From JAEXOD01 sp963663265 (GTDB taxonomy: Bacteria; Bacteroidota; Ignavibacteria; Ignavibacteriales; Melioribacteraceae), in the NCBI GenBank assembly GCA_963663265.2, contig CAXXXM010000001.1, forward strand, positions 558,001 through 622,000: a DNA stretch of 64,000 bases. Reading direction: 5' to 3'. The position numbers and the translations under genes are program-made. Below are positions 57,201 to 63,817 of the stretch, piece by piece (position 1 is the first letter of the stretch; every line of letters begins with the position of its first letter). The notes under the pieces are model-generated. The model saw only the letters and a list, made by a program, of their open reading frames with translations. It did not search any database and was not told the origin of the DNA.

Positions 57201-57782
57201 ATTCAAGTACGCAATAAAGCCATCATCGTAATCAACATGTAAAAATGCGTCTTTAATACTATTTATATCATCAATTGTAAATGTTTTTCTTAGGTATAAA
57301 GAAAGCGTTGAGGGAACATTTGTTGAATCATCATTATCACCATATCCAAAACCACTTGGTCCATTATTCCAGTTAGAATCATTATATTCAGAATTTTTCC
57401 AATTTGCAGGGGGTTCTGTATTAAATATTTTATATTTCCAATTATCTCCCTTGTTTATTATTGTTTTCCAAGAACCAATTGGATTTTTTCTATCTTTATC
57501 AGAAGCAAAAAGAAGTAAATAGCTGTTTGATTTTATAGTTATGTTTGGGAATATCCATTTATTTAAGTTATTTTTATCATCTGAAATTGAATACCCATTT
57601 AAATTAATATCTGAATTGCCATTATTAAATAGTTCAATCCAGTCAGAAGACTCGTTATCTTCATCAAATATAGTGTTTGCATTTGTTGATTGAACTTCGT
57701 TAATAATTATAGATTGTGAGTAAAGTTTAATATTAAGAGCTAATATATTAATAACAAAAATAATGGATAAAATATACCTCAT
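54249..57782 (-). CDS. Exported lamin-tail / CotH-kinase protein with type IX-style sorting domain
   Basis: About 1177 residues from ATG 57782 (GGGGA upstream; an in-frame TTG at 57797 is less likely). Signal peptide 1-23. First lamin-tail domain about 25-130 (IIINEVQSTNANTIFDEDNE). A beta-sandwich region to about 290. CotH-like kinase domain about 470-830 with GIKIHGNWSR, NSGQDFSSTMFRDLLMQ, GEYWGIHNIREK and the metal-binding WRWLMFDTDFGFGLY. Second lamin-tail about 945-1055. C-terminal sorting domain from LSQNYPNPFNPTTNIAF. CotH proteins phosphorylate secreted protein substrates; here the product would be surface-attached or released. Confidence 0.88.
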   Translation of the reverse strand: MRYILSIIFVINILALNIKLYSQSIIINEVQSTNANTIFDEDNESSDWIELFNNGNSDINLNGYSISDDKNNLNKWIFPNITIKSNSYLLLFASDKDRKNPIGSWKTIINKGDNWKYKIFNTEPPANWKNSEYNDSNWNNGPSGFGYGDNDDSTNVPSTLSLYLRKTFTIDDINSIKDAFLHVDYDDGFIAYLNGIEITRQNMGNSGEFFGYNRGALSAVEANMYSGGTPYAFELNELISLLQQGENILAIQVHNNNSNSSDLTLIPFFTVGYNYTSQDSNSTSNLLNLNLAYLHTNFKISSTGESLFLADNNNLLLDSANIPSLATDISFGRNPDSLQSWLFFDTPTPKKMNSLFGYTGFTPTPAISSDGGVYQNSLNILVTNNDLIEKVYYTTDGSIPDTSSLLYTSSIPIDNTTVLRFKGYSFGNLPSEVVTNTYIINENITMPIISISTNPENLWDEETGIYVLGNDYDPAFPYFGANFWEDWEKTAHFEIFETDQITKYESNAGIKIHGNWSRALDQKSLAFFARGEYGNKEFEYKLFPNRSFSKYNNFILRNSGQDFSSTMFRDLLMQNLVGDLDLDLMAGRPAIVFLNGEYWGIHNIREKLNEDMIAAHHNLLPDEINLLENNANIVEGTNEKYQQLITYITNNNLSNNNYYTVVKNLMQVDNFVDYELANIYYANNDWPGNNIKYWTSQSDTSRWRWLMFDTDFGFGLYDENAHKLNSLTFALEPNGPNWPNPPWSTLLLRRLLQNTQFKNEFINRFADLSNSIFRKDVVLAKIDSLKNLYAREINRHISKYGTFNFSQWTNNVNYLRSFANSRVQFLRLYFIQYFGLESTSIVNLNVNDKQQGKIKINRLIVDSYPWNGVYFKNIPILVTAVPKNGYKFVRWEGKINSDSISVTINPDGIDSLTAVFASDSSYGTIVINEINYNSAASFDTDDWVEFYNSSQKPINISGWIFKDEDDSHSFTFPNNTIIQPDDYLVLCADTALVFNKFPDVTKLIGNMSFGLSSSGELVRLYDVSMNLIDSLTYDDKSPWPTRPDGNGASLSLINPSLDNALPSSWKASIGHGTPETINDIYTNVESEVVVESFYLSQNYPNPFNPTTNIAFSIPIGSVVKIDVYNILGEHITTLCNEFLNAGNYIKEFNGSKLSSGVYIYRLTANNFTQVKKMTLLK

Positions 57783-57896
57783 TATGAAAATCCCCAATTC
57801 ATTTATAATTTATGATATCATAAGCAAAATAATCATTATTAATGAATATAACATATTAAATCTTACAGTTTTGTTGTAAAAAGTACAGAAACTTAA

Positions 57897-57998
57897 ATCC
57901 AATCTCGGGTGTCATTGGTCGTACTGTGACGCAATAATATATATATATAACACGGTTATGTTGGCTGTTTTAATAAAAATATATTCGGTCATGGTTGT
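57897..57998 (+). repeat. Two-hairpin element, degenerate copy E
   Basis: ATCTCGGGTGTCATTGGT..GTGACGC hairpin (57909-57932) with wobble pairs, and GGTCATGGT 78 bases later at 57987, whose right arm is lost. The spacing matches the full copies. Confidence 0.65.
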
Positions 57999-58004
57999 TC
58001 ACTT

Positions 58005-58057
58005 GCCCCGACGTAAAAACCACATCGGGTTACAACCAGTTTTCTCCTCTGGAGAAA
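58005..58057 (+). repeat. 53-bp module, left member of an inverted pair
   Basis: It contains CCCCGACGT, CATCGGG and a perfect TTCTCC-TCT-GGAGAA hairpin. It is the reverse complement of 62471-62523 with five differences. The pair brackets the C25 protease gene. Confidence 0.8.
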
Positions 58058-58147
58058 CTTATTAAAAGCTTGAAGTCAGATACCAAATTTTTGATGATTA
58101 ATTGTCTAAACGGGGATTAGTGAGATTTAATTTATTTAAAAATAGAA

Positions 58148-58176
58148 AGCCGTTGAAAGGTTTATCTTCAACGGCT
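58148..58176 (-). terminator. Terminator of the protease gene (recurring family)
   Basis: AGCCGTTGA/TCAACGGCT stem (58148-58156 with 58168-58176). On the minus strand it is preceded by ATTGAAT, exactly as at 26781 and 38170, and lies about 40 bases past the protease stop. Confidence 0.7.
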
Positions 58177-58214
58177 ATTCAATAATTAAAAATTAAAAAT
58201 TAAGAATTCAAACT

Positions 58215-61200
58215 TTATTTGACAAGCATCATTTTCTTAATTTGAGTAAAGTTTCCGGCATCCATTCTGTAATAATAAACACCGCTTGCTAAATTAGATG
58301 CATTAAAGTTAATTGAATAATACCCAGCATCAAAATTATTGTTAAGAACCTCGTTAACTATTTGACCTAATGAGTTGAAAATTTTAATACTTACATTTGC
58401 TTTTTCAGGCACACTAAATTTGATAGTTGTAGTCGGGTTAAAAGGATTTGGATAATTTTGATCCAAACTAAATTGATTAGGGACTAATTCAGCTTCAATA
58501 ACTTTTGAATAACTAAAAGAGCCATCGTAATCAACTTGTTTTAATCTATAAGAAACAAACGAACCTTTTAAGTTAGCAGGTAAGTCGTTATAAAAATAAT
58601 TATGTCTTTCGGTTGTTGTTCCATTTCCTTTAATAAAACTAACTGTTGACCAATCATCGCTTTCAGTTTTTCTTTGAATTTCAAAACCATTGTTGTTAGT
58701 TTCTGTAGCAGTAGACCATGTTAATTGGATATTGTTGCCATTAGCAACAGCTTCAAAAGAAGTAAGTTCAACAGGAACTTCCGAACCGAAGTGTAATTTA
58801 ACAGGAACAGTATGAGTTAAGTGGTTTGGATCGTTTGTTTTAATTAATACGTCCATTGAATAATCACCGCTTTCCAAATCTTCTGTCTTAATTGTTAAAC
58901 CTACTTTTGCTGAATTACCATTATATAATAGGGCAGAAGTATAATTAAATTGCAACCAATCCGGTTCAGCAGAAAACTTAACTGCCAAATTAGGTTTAAC
59001 ATAATTAGCATCTTTAACTACTTGCAGACCAACATTACCGGAAGCATTTTCAATACCAATTGTGCAATCAGTTAAATCCGCAGTACAGTTACCATAATAT
59101 ATTATTATTTTACCGCTTGAGTATAAAACTATTTGGAAGTTTAAAACACCAGTTGCAGAACTTCCATAAGGAGACCAGTTATGGTATTGAACAATAAATT
59201 TGTTGCCATCGGTTTTATAATATACTTTACCGGCAGTTTTTCCATCTAAATCATCCCAAAAAGCAGCAATTAAATTATTTGGTTCTGAAGAATTGGGTAA
59301 TACTGTGTTAGTATAAGTTGCTCCTTCCGGTTGTTCAAATGAAACATATCCATTAGAACTAACATAAAGTTGTGAATAAACATTGCCGTAAAATTTGAAA
59401 TTTATTCCCATATCTAAACTAACATAACCTTCATCGGAAGCTTGGTAAGAACCTGTGGCAATCCAATTTGAAGCTAAAGTACCGGTTGTTGAAATGTCAT
59501 TCCATTCATAAACAGGACCATTGCTTGCATCGCTGTCAATCCATTCGTAACCAAATGAATCGGGTCCACCGGAACCTTTTACACTCATACCACGAGTAAT
59601 AATTGGATTTGATTTGTTTTCCATTTCTGTTGAATAAGTTGATGGAACTTGCGAAAGGTTAACACTTACTGATTTTTCAGGGAAAGTACTATTTGTTAAT
59701 TCAACCGAAAAATCTAAAGTTGAAGGGTTAGCAGATGTATTTGCAACAATTAAAGAATCTTGTATTGTAACTGTTTGAACAGTTGAATAAACAATGCTAT
59801 CGGTTGCACAAGAAAATGTTGGAGCACCTAAAGTAGTACCGATTGCAACATTTGATAGTGCTGAAACATTACCCCAAATGTCAACAGATTTAATTGCAAA
59901 ATAAAAAGTTGAATTAAATCCTAAGTTATCTAATGTGTAAGATTTTTGCATTCCAAGTGTATCACCATTAGCAGGAATAATGATAGAAGTAGCATTTGCA
60001 AAATCGTTATCGTTAACAATTTGAGTAGAAGAGTATCTTAAATCATAACTAATTATTCCACCAATAGAAGAATCAAGTGGAGCAGACCAAGTGATAGTTA
60101 GTGCCCCTGATAAAGGTTCGGTTGTTGTAATGTCAGCAATAGTTGTAGGAGGAGTAGAATCTTGAACAAGCCCAAATGTTAATTTTGTCATTGGGTCACC
60201 AAATATATGGTATTGTTCCATCATTTTTAAGCCCTCACCGGTACTTCCACCGTTAATATCCATTGCTTCAACTAAACCGCCAATACAAACACCACCAACA
60301 GTCATTTTATCGCGAGAGGTTAAAAGTTCCATTGCAGAACTTTGCATATCGCATGGAGGTACCCAGCTTGCATTTGTTGAAGCTCCAAAAGCTGCAATTG
60401 CTCCTTTGGGATTCAGTGTATCACCGGCTCTTAACCATGCTTCTTCAAAACACTCGCTAACTCTAAAATCACCATTTTGGCATGCAACATCAAAAACAAA
60501 TGGATTTTTATAACCATTGCTTAAAGCATTAATTTCTGTTGTACTAAAATCTGTTGTACTCCAAGAAGTGCCTGAACCATGTCCAATATAGTTAATAATA
60601 CTTCTTCCTTCATTAAGTTTTGTTGTCACCGTACTGCTTGAAGCACCGGGATCATAAATTTGATCAACTGATGTAAAATGCATATCATTTAATAACATGT
60701 CGCGTAATAGATTACATCTTTGCCAGTCGGCTGGTGTTCCTTCATCACTTGCAACACCAACACCTTTTAAATACCAAGCACCATCTGCACCGGTAAAAGG
60801 TTGGTCTTCATATCTAATAATTTTGTTAAGAACGTAAGATAAATTTGTAACCGATTTTGGCGAAATTCTTGAAATAAATGCATCGGGATAAGCATCAGTT
60901 CCTGCTAATTTTACATAACAAGGATCTGATGGGGCTCCTTCGTATACGCCGCTTAAATATGGAATTTCTGTTGCTTCACCAACAAGAATAATATAGGTTA
61001 ATCCTTCTGTTGAATTATATAAATTTTGAATATATGTTTTTATTGCATTAGCACCACTTCCGGTTTCGCTTGGATAAGATGCCTTTAATGTTGGAATTCC
61101 TTTACTTACTTTCCAATTATAAAATGGTAATATTGCATTTTCATAAGCTGAATTGTAAATTATCAATAATCTACCCGGCTCAGGTATGTAGTTATATTCA

Positions 61201-61922
61201 ATACCATTATTACCATAGTTAGCAAATAATCTTGAGTAAACCATTTCATATTCTTTAGATATACCTTCAAAAGGTTTTGTTCTAACTAAAGGATTTTCTG
61301 CATCTTCGTTATTATTACTGAAAATTTCTACAACTAAACGAGTACAAATTTTTATCGTTTTATCCGATGGATTATACTGAATTGGATTAAACTGCATTGT
61401 AACACCGCGAAAATCTCTAATTACATAAGGCGAACTAAGAGAAAAATTGTTGACAGGGAAGTTTGTTTTTGTTTTATATACATCTGAAAATGTATAAGCT
61501 ACTGTTTCCGGATCAATATCTCTTGTAAAATTACCTTTTGATGGAGCTAACGTACCAACTGATTTTGTTACATATTCACTTTGAATTATTCTGTACGAAA
61601 TTGCTTTATCATCTGAAACAATAATACTTTTCCTAAAAATTGGTAAATCAGGAGCACCCTTTTCTAAAAGTTGATGTGCATTTGGTGCTGATAATGTTAC
61701 ATATTCTTTTCCATTAATAAAAATCTTTTCGGTGTCAAAACTGTAAAAGTTAAATTCAACTTTTGTTGAACTTTTATCAGTATTTAATACTTGTAAATCA
61801 ACACCAGTTGATCCTCCCTTAACTACAATAGATTCTGCATTTATTAATGAAAAACTAAAAAATAATGCAAAAAATAGAGTGGTTTTAAGCGTTTTCAAAA
61901 AATAGTACGGTGCTTTTTTCAT
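58215..61922 (-). CDS. Gingipain-like C25 cysteine peptidase with type IX-style sorting domain
   Basis: 1235 residues with an AGGTAG ribosome site. Signal peptide 1-29, propeptide-like region to about 240, then the C25 catalytic domain (about 245-600). YIGHGSG places His448 and FVFDVACQNGDF places Cys481; the 33-residue gap equals that between the His211 and Cys244 catalytic pair of RgpB. A fibronectin-type domain (about 610-705), a beta-rich nidogen-like region (about 800-1010) and the C-terminal domain starting DQNYPNPFNPTTTIKF follow. Expected to be exported to the surface. Cleavage specificity cannot be read from sequence. Confidence 0.9.
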   Translation of the reverse strand: MKKAPYYFLKTLKTTLFFALFFSFSLINAESIVVKGGSTGVDLQVLNTDKSSTKVEFNFYSFDTEKIFINGKEYVTLSAPNAHQLLEKGAPDLPIFRKSIIVSDDKAISYRIIQSEYVTKSVGTLAPSKGNFTRDIDPETVAYTFSDVYKTKTNFPVNNFSLSSPYVIRDFRGVTMQFNPIQYNPSDKTIKICTRLVVEIFSNNNEDAENPLVRTKPFEGISKEYEMVYSRLFANYGNNGIEYNYIPEPGRLLIIYNSAYENAILPFYNWKVSKGIPTLKASYPSETGSGANAIKTYIQNLYNSTEGLTYIILVGEATEIPYLSGVYEGAPSDPCYVKLAGTDAYPDAFISRISPKSVTNLSYVLNKIIRYEDQPFTGADGAWYLKGVGVASDEGTPADWQRCNLLRDMLLNDMHFTSVDQIYDPGASSSTVTTKLNEGRSIINYIGHGSGTSWSTTDFSTTEINALSNGYKNPFVFDVACQNGDFRVSECFEEAWLRAGDTLNPKGAIAAFGASTNASWVPPCDMQSSAMELLTSRDKMTVGGVCIGGLVEAMDINGGSTGEGLKMMEQYHIFGDPMTKLTFGLVQDSTPPTTIADITTTEPLSGALTITWSAPLDSSIGGIISYDLRYSSTQIVNDNDFANATSIIIPANGDTLGMQKSYTLDNLGFNSTFYFAIKSVDIWGNVSALSNVAIGTTLGAPTFSCATDSIVYSTVQTVTIQDSLIVANTSANPSTLDFSVELTNSTFPEKSVSVNLSQVPSTYSTEMENKSNPIITRGMSVKGSGGPDSFGYEWIDSDASNGPVYEWNDISTTGTLASNWIATGSYQASDEGYVSLDMGINFKFYGNVYSQLYVSSNGYVSFEQPEGATYTNTVLPNSSEPNNLIAAFWDDLDGKTAGKVYYKTDGNKFIVQYHNWSPYGSSATGVLNFQIVLYSSGKIIIYYGNCTADLTDCTIGIENASGNVGLQVVKDANYVKPNLAVKFSAEPDWLQFNYTSALLYNGNSAKVGLTIKTEDLESGDYSMDVLIKTNDPNHLTHTVPVKLHFGSEVPVELTSFEAVANGNNIQLTWSTATETNNNGFEIQRKTESDDWSTVSFIKGNGTTTERHNYFYNDLPANLKGSFVSYRLKQVDYDGSFSYSKVIEAELVPNQFSLDQNYPNPFNPTTTIKFSVPEKANVSIKIFNSLGQIVNEVLNNNFDAGYYSINFNASNLASGVYYYRMDAGNFTQIKKMMLVK

Positions 61923-62267
61923 AAAACTACCTGGTTATTTGTTAATTAGTTATTAAAAATTATTAAAAAATAAAATTAAACAAAAATGTCTTATTTTTCT
62001 ACTTAAATCTTAGTTTATGCAATATTTTATAATAACTTATCGAAAAAATGTGAATTGTTGCTGTGTTGTGTTAATTTTTGCTACCAATAGAGCAGTACTG
62101 CTGGAATCGAGATGTTACAATATTCGAGAACATTGTCTGAACGGGGATTATTGGGATTAAAATGATTTAGTAGGAGTAAAGATTAAACATTTCAGAATTT
62201 AACACATATTAAGTTTTTTAAGCCTGAGGATGAGTTAGCTAAACAAACCAAATATCAATGCATTCAT

Positions 62268-62345
62268 GTGCGACTTCATCTGAAGTCGTGGAGATTATTG
62301 TATTGTTATGTTACCGACATTTGAATACTCAGCAATCAAAAAAAG
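62268..62345 (+). repeat. CGACTTC hairpin module, copy 2
   Basis: CGACTTCA-TC-TGAAGTCG hairpin (62271-62288), GTGG and a tail like that of copy 1 at 53735. It is preceded by GATGAGTTAGCTAAACAA, a word also seen near 63205 before another hairpin. Confidence 0.7.
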
Positions 62346-62470
62346 TAATGAGTGACGATGTGACAAGTGACGAAATATTCACAAAAGATTAATCCCAAAA
62401 TCTATTAAATCCCATGAATTCTCTTTCAGACAATTATCGCCACCAGTCTCTGTTATAAAGTTTTGATTTA

Positions 62471-62523
62471 TTTCTCCAGAGGAGAAAACTGGATGTAACC
62501 TGACGTGTTTTTTACGTCGGGGA
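62471..62523 (-). repeat. 53-bp module, right member of an inverted pair
   Basis: Reverse complement of 58005-58057 with about 90% identity, including the TTCTCC-AGA-GGAGAA hairpin. Twenty-two bases further on is a separate perfect hairpin GCGAATCC-AGC-GGATTCGC (62546-62564). Confidence 0.8.
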
Positions 62524-62617
62524 AGGTGCACACCCCACCGACCATGCGAATCCAGCGGATTCGCTCTGGGGATAAAACGATATATATAATGTTAGCAACG
62601 TTACAAATAAAGACCAG

Positions 62618-62675
62618 CCCACTCACTCTGGAGTGGGGATTGTATGGTTGCACGTTTTTTTCTACCAATAGAGCC
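62618..62675 (+). repeat. GAGTG / ACCAATAGAGC module, copy interrupted by the MITE-like element
   Basis: CCCACTC-N5-GAGTGGG hairpin and the TTTCTACCAATAGAGCC word are intact, but the second hairpin is replaced by the inverted-repeat element. The missing right half (GGCTTTT) reappears after that element at 62985. Confidence 0.7.
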
Positions 62676-62988
62676 GAGGCTGTATCAAAAGTATGTGGAA
62701 AGTTAATTATGAAGTCTATAAAGAATAATGCGATTTGTTAACATTGCTCACGTTTGCATGTTGACGAACTCATCCCCCAGCCCCTTCTCTTAAAAAGAGA
62801 AGGGGAATGTAAAGAGCGTATTGCCTTGATATATAATGCAATATCATCATGTAATGGCTATTAATGTGCTTGCATACGAATTATTGAAATTATATATATC
62901 CCCTCTTTAGCTGACAAGGAAGAAGAATAAAAAGGGGTGTGTGCTAAATTAAAAGCAATAATAAAAGACTTTTGATACAGCCTCGGCT
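62672..62988. mobile_element. MITE-like element with 21-bp perfect terminal inverted repeats
   Basis: AGCCGAGGCTGTATCAAAAG plus T (62672-62692) is the exact reverse complement of 62968-62988. The 275-base interior has no coding frame. It has an 11-bp CCCCTTCTCTT/AAGAGAAGGGG hairpin (62781-62805) and a weaker CCCC/GGGG pair (about 62900-62938). The outer four bases AGCC/GGCT may belong to the interrupted host repeat, in which case the element proper is 62676-62984. No clear target duplication. No related transposase lies in the window. Confidence 0.75.
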
Positions 62989-63007
62989 TTTAAATCCAAT
63001 CACAAGT

Positions 63008-63036
63008 CCCGGGTTTTCAACCGGGCACCGGTGACA
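63008..63036 (+). repeat. ACCGGTGACAT module, copies 2 and 3
   Basis: CCCGGGTTTTCAACCGGGC followed by ACCGGTGACAT; a shortened second copy, AACCGGGCACCGGTGACAT, lies at 63071-63089. Both match the module at 27215. CCCGG and CCGGG flank an AT-rich loop and can pair. Confidence 0.65.
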
Positions 63037-63291
63037 TTTTTATAGCATACACAGAAAACAAACATACAAGAACCGGGCACCGGTGACATAATGTGGGCAA
63101 ATTTATGCAACAAAATTTGTAATTAGATATTACCGAAACAGTAGGCACTCCTTCTTTTGTTTGAAAAGAATGCGGTGTACTCAATGGGGTTTATTGAGTT
63201 GAGGGATGAGTTTGCTAAACAATTACCCAAAACATGTCGCTGGCTCCGCCAGCTTTTATTGCTTTTTTATTTTGTGGTACTATTAATATTC

Positions 63292-63473
63292 CGACCCGCC
63301 GGGTCTTATGTTTAATCATTAATCTTTTTTCGCTTTATTTAATATATTGAAAAATAAAAATGCGTAAAAAACAAAATCTCTCATTTCTTCATCTAACCAG
63401 ACCCGTTAGGGTTGGAACATTAATAGTAATATAAGCCTCCCACCACAAAAAAGCTCCGTTAGGTGCGACACAA
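63292..63473 (+). repeat. 182-bp direct repeat, copy 1
   Basis: It begins CGACCCGCCGGGTC (hairpin GACCC-GCC-GGGTC) and ends GCTCCGTTAGGTGCGACACAA. It contains an ACCCGTTAGGGT hairpin core in the middle. It matches 63818-64000 with three substitutions and two small indels in A-runs. Confidence 0.9.
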
Positions 63474-63643
63474 TTGACGAGAGACAAGGAAAAAATGATA
63501 AGAAGTGAATAAAATGAATTGTTGTTAGTACATCTTTTTACGAGGCTTTTGTCACGCGTTACGCTTCACTTTTTTTATCTTTAATCCCATAAATCTGTTT
63601 AATCCCTCAAAATCCCCGTTCAGACAATATTAAACAATTTCGA

Positions 63644-63718
63644 CCCACTCACTCTGGAGTGGGGATTGTATGTTTGCACGTTTTTTTATACCAATAGAGC
63701 CATTCCTGCCGGAATGGC
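63644..63718 (+). repeat. GAGTG / ACCAATAGAGC module, intact copy
   Basis: CCCACTC-N5-GAGTGGG hairpin, the TACCAATAGAGCC word and a perfect GCCATTCC-TGCC-GGAATGGC hairpin (63699-63718) followed by T residues. This is the best preserved copy of the module. Confidence 0.75.
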
Positions 63719-63817
63719 TTTTTGCACCAATTACCATCCACCAATCATGTGTTGCAAGAAGGTGTCGCCCACTCTGGGGCTTGATGTTTTGTTTGTGCCG
63801 GGTTTCTATTGATGTTT

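Larger units (their letters stand above)
57783..58214. other. 432-bp noncoding spacer with repeats
   Basis: No gene seen. It carries a degenerate two-hairpin element (57897-57998), an AT dinucleotide run (about 57937-57949), the 53-bp module (58005-58057) that recurs inverted at 62471-62523, a TTGTCTAAACGGGGATT word (about 58102), and the recurring terminator (58148-58176) for the protease gene. Confidence 0.8.

Noticed and set aside
62505..62741. Open frame of 78 codons in the 3' repeat region
   Set aside because: It crosses three unrelated repeat modules and the edge of the MITE-like element; no domain or plausible start region.
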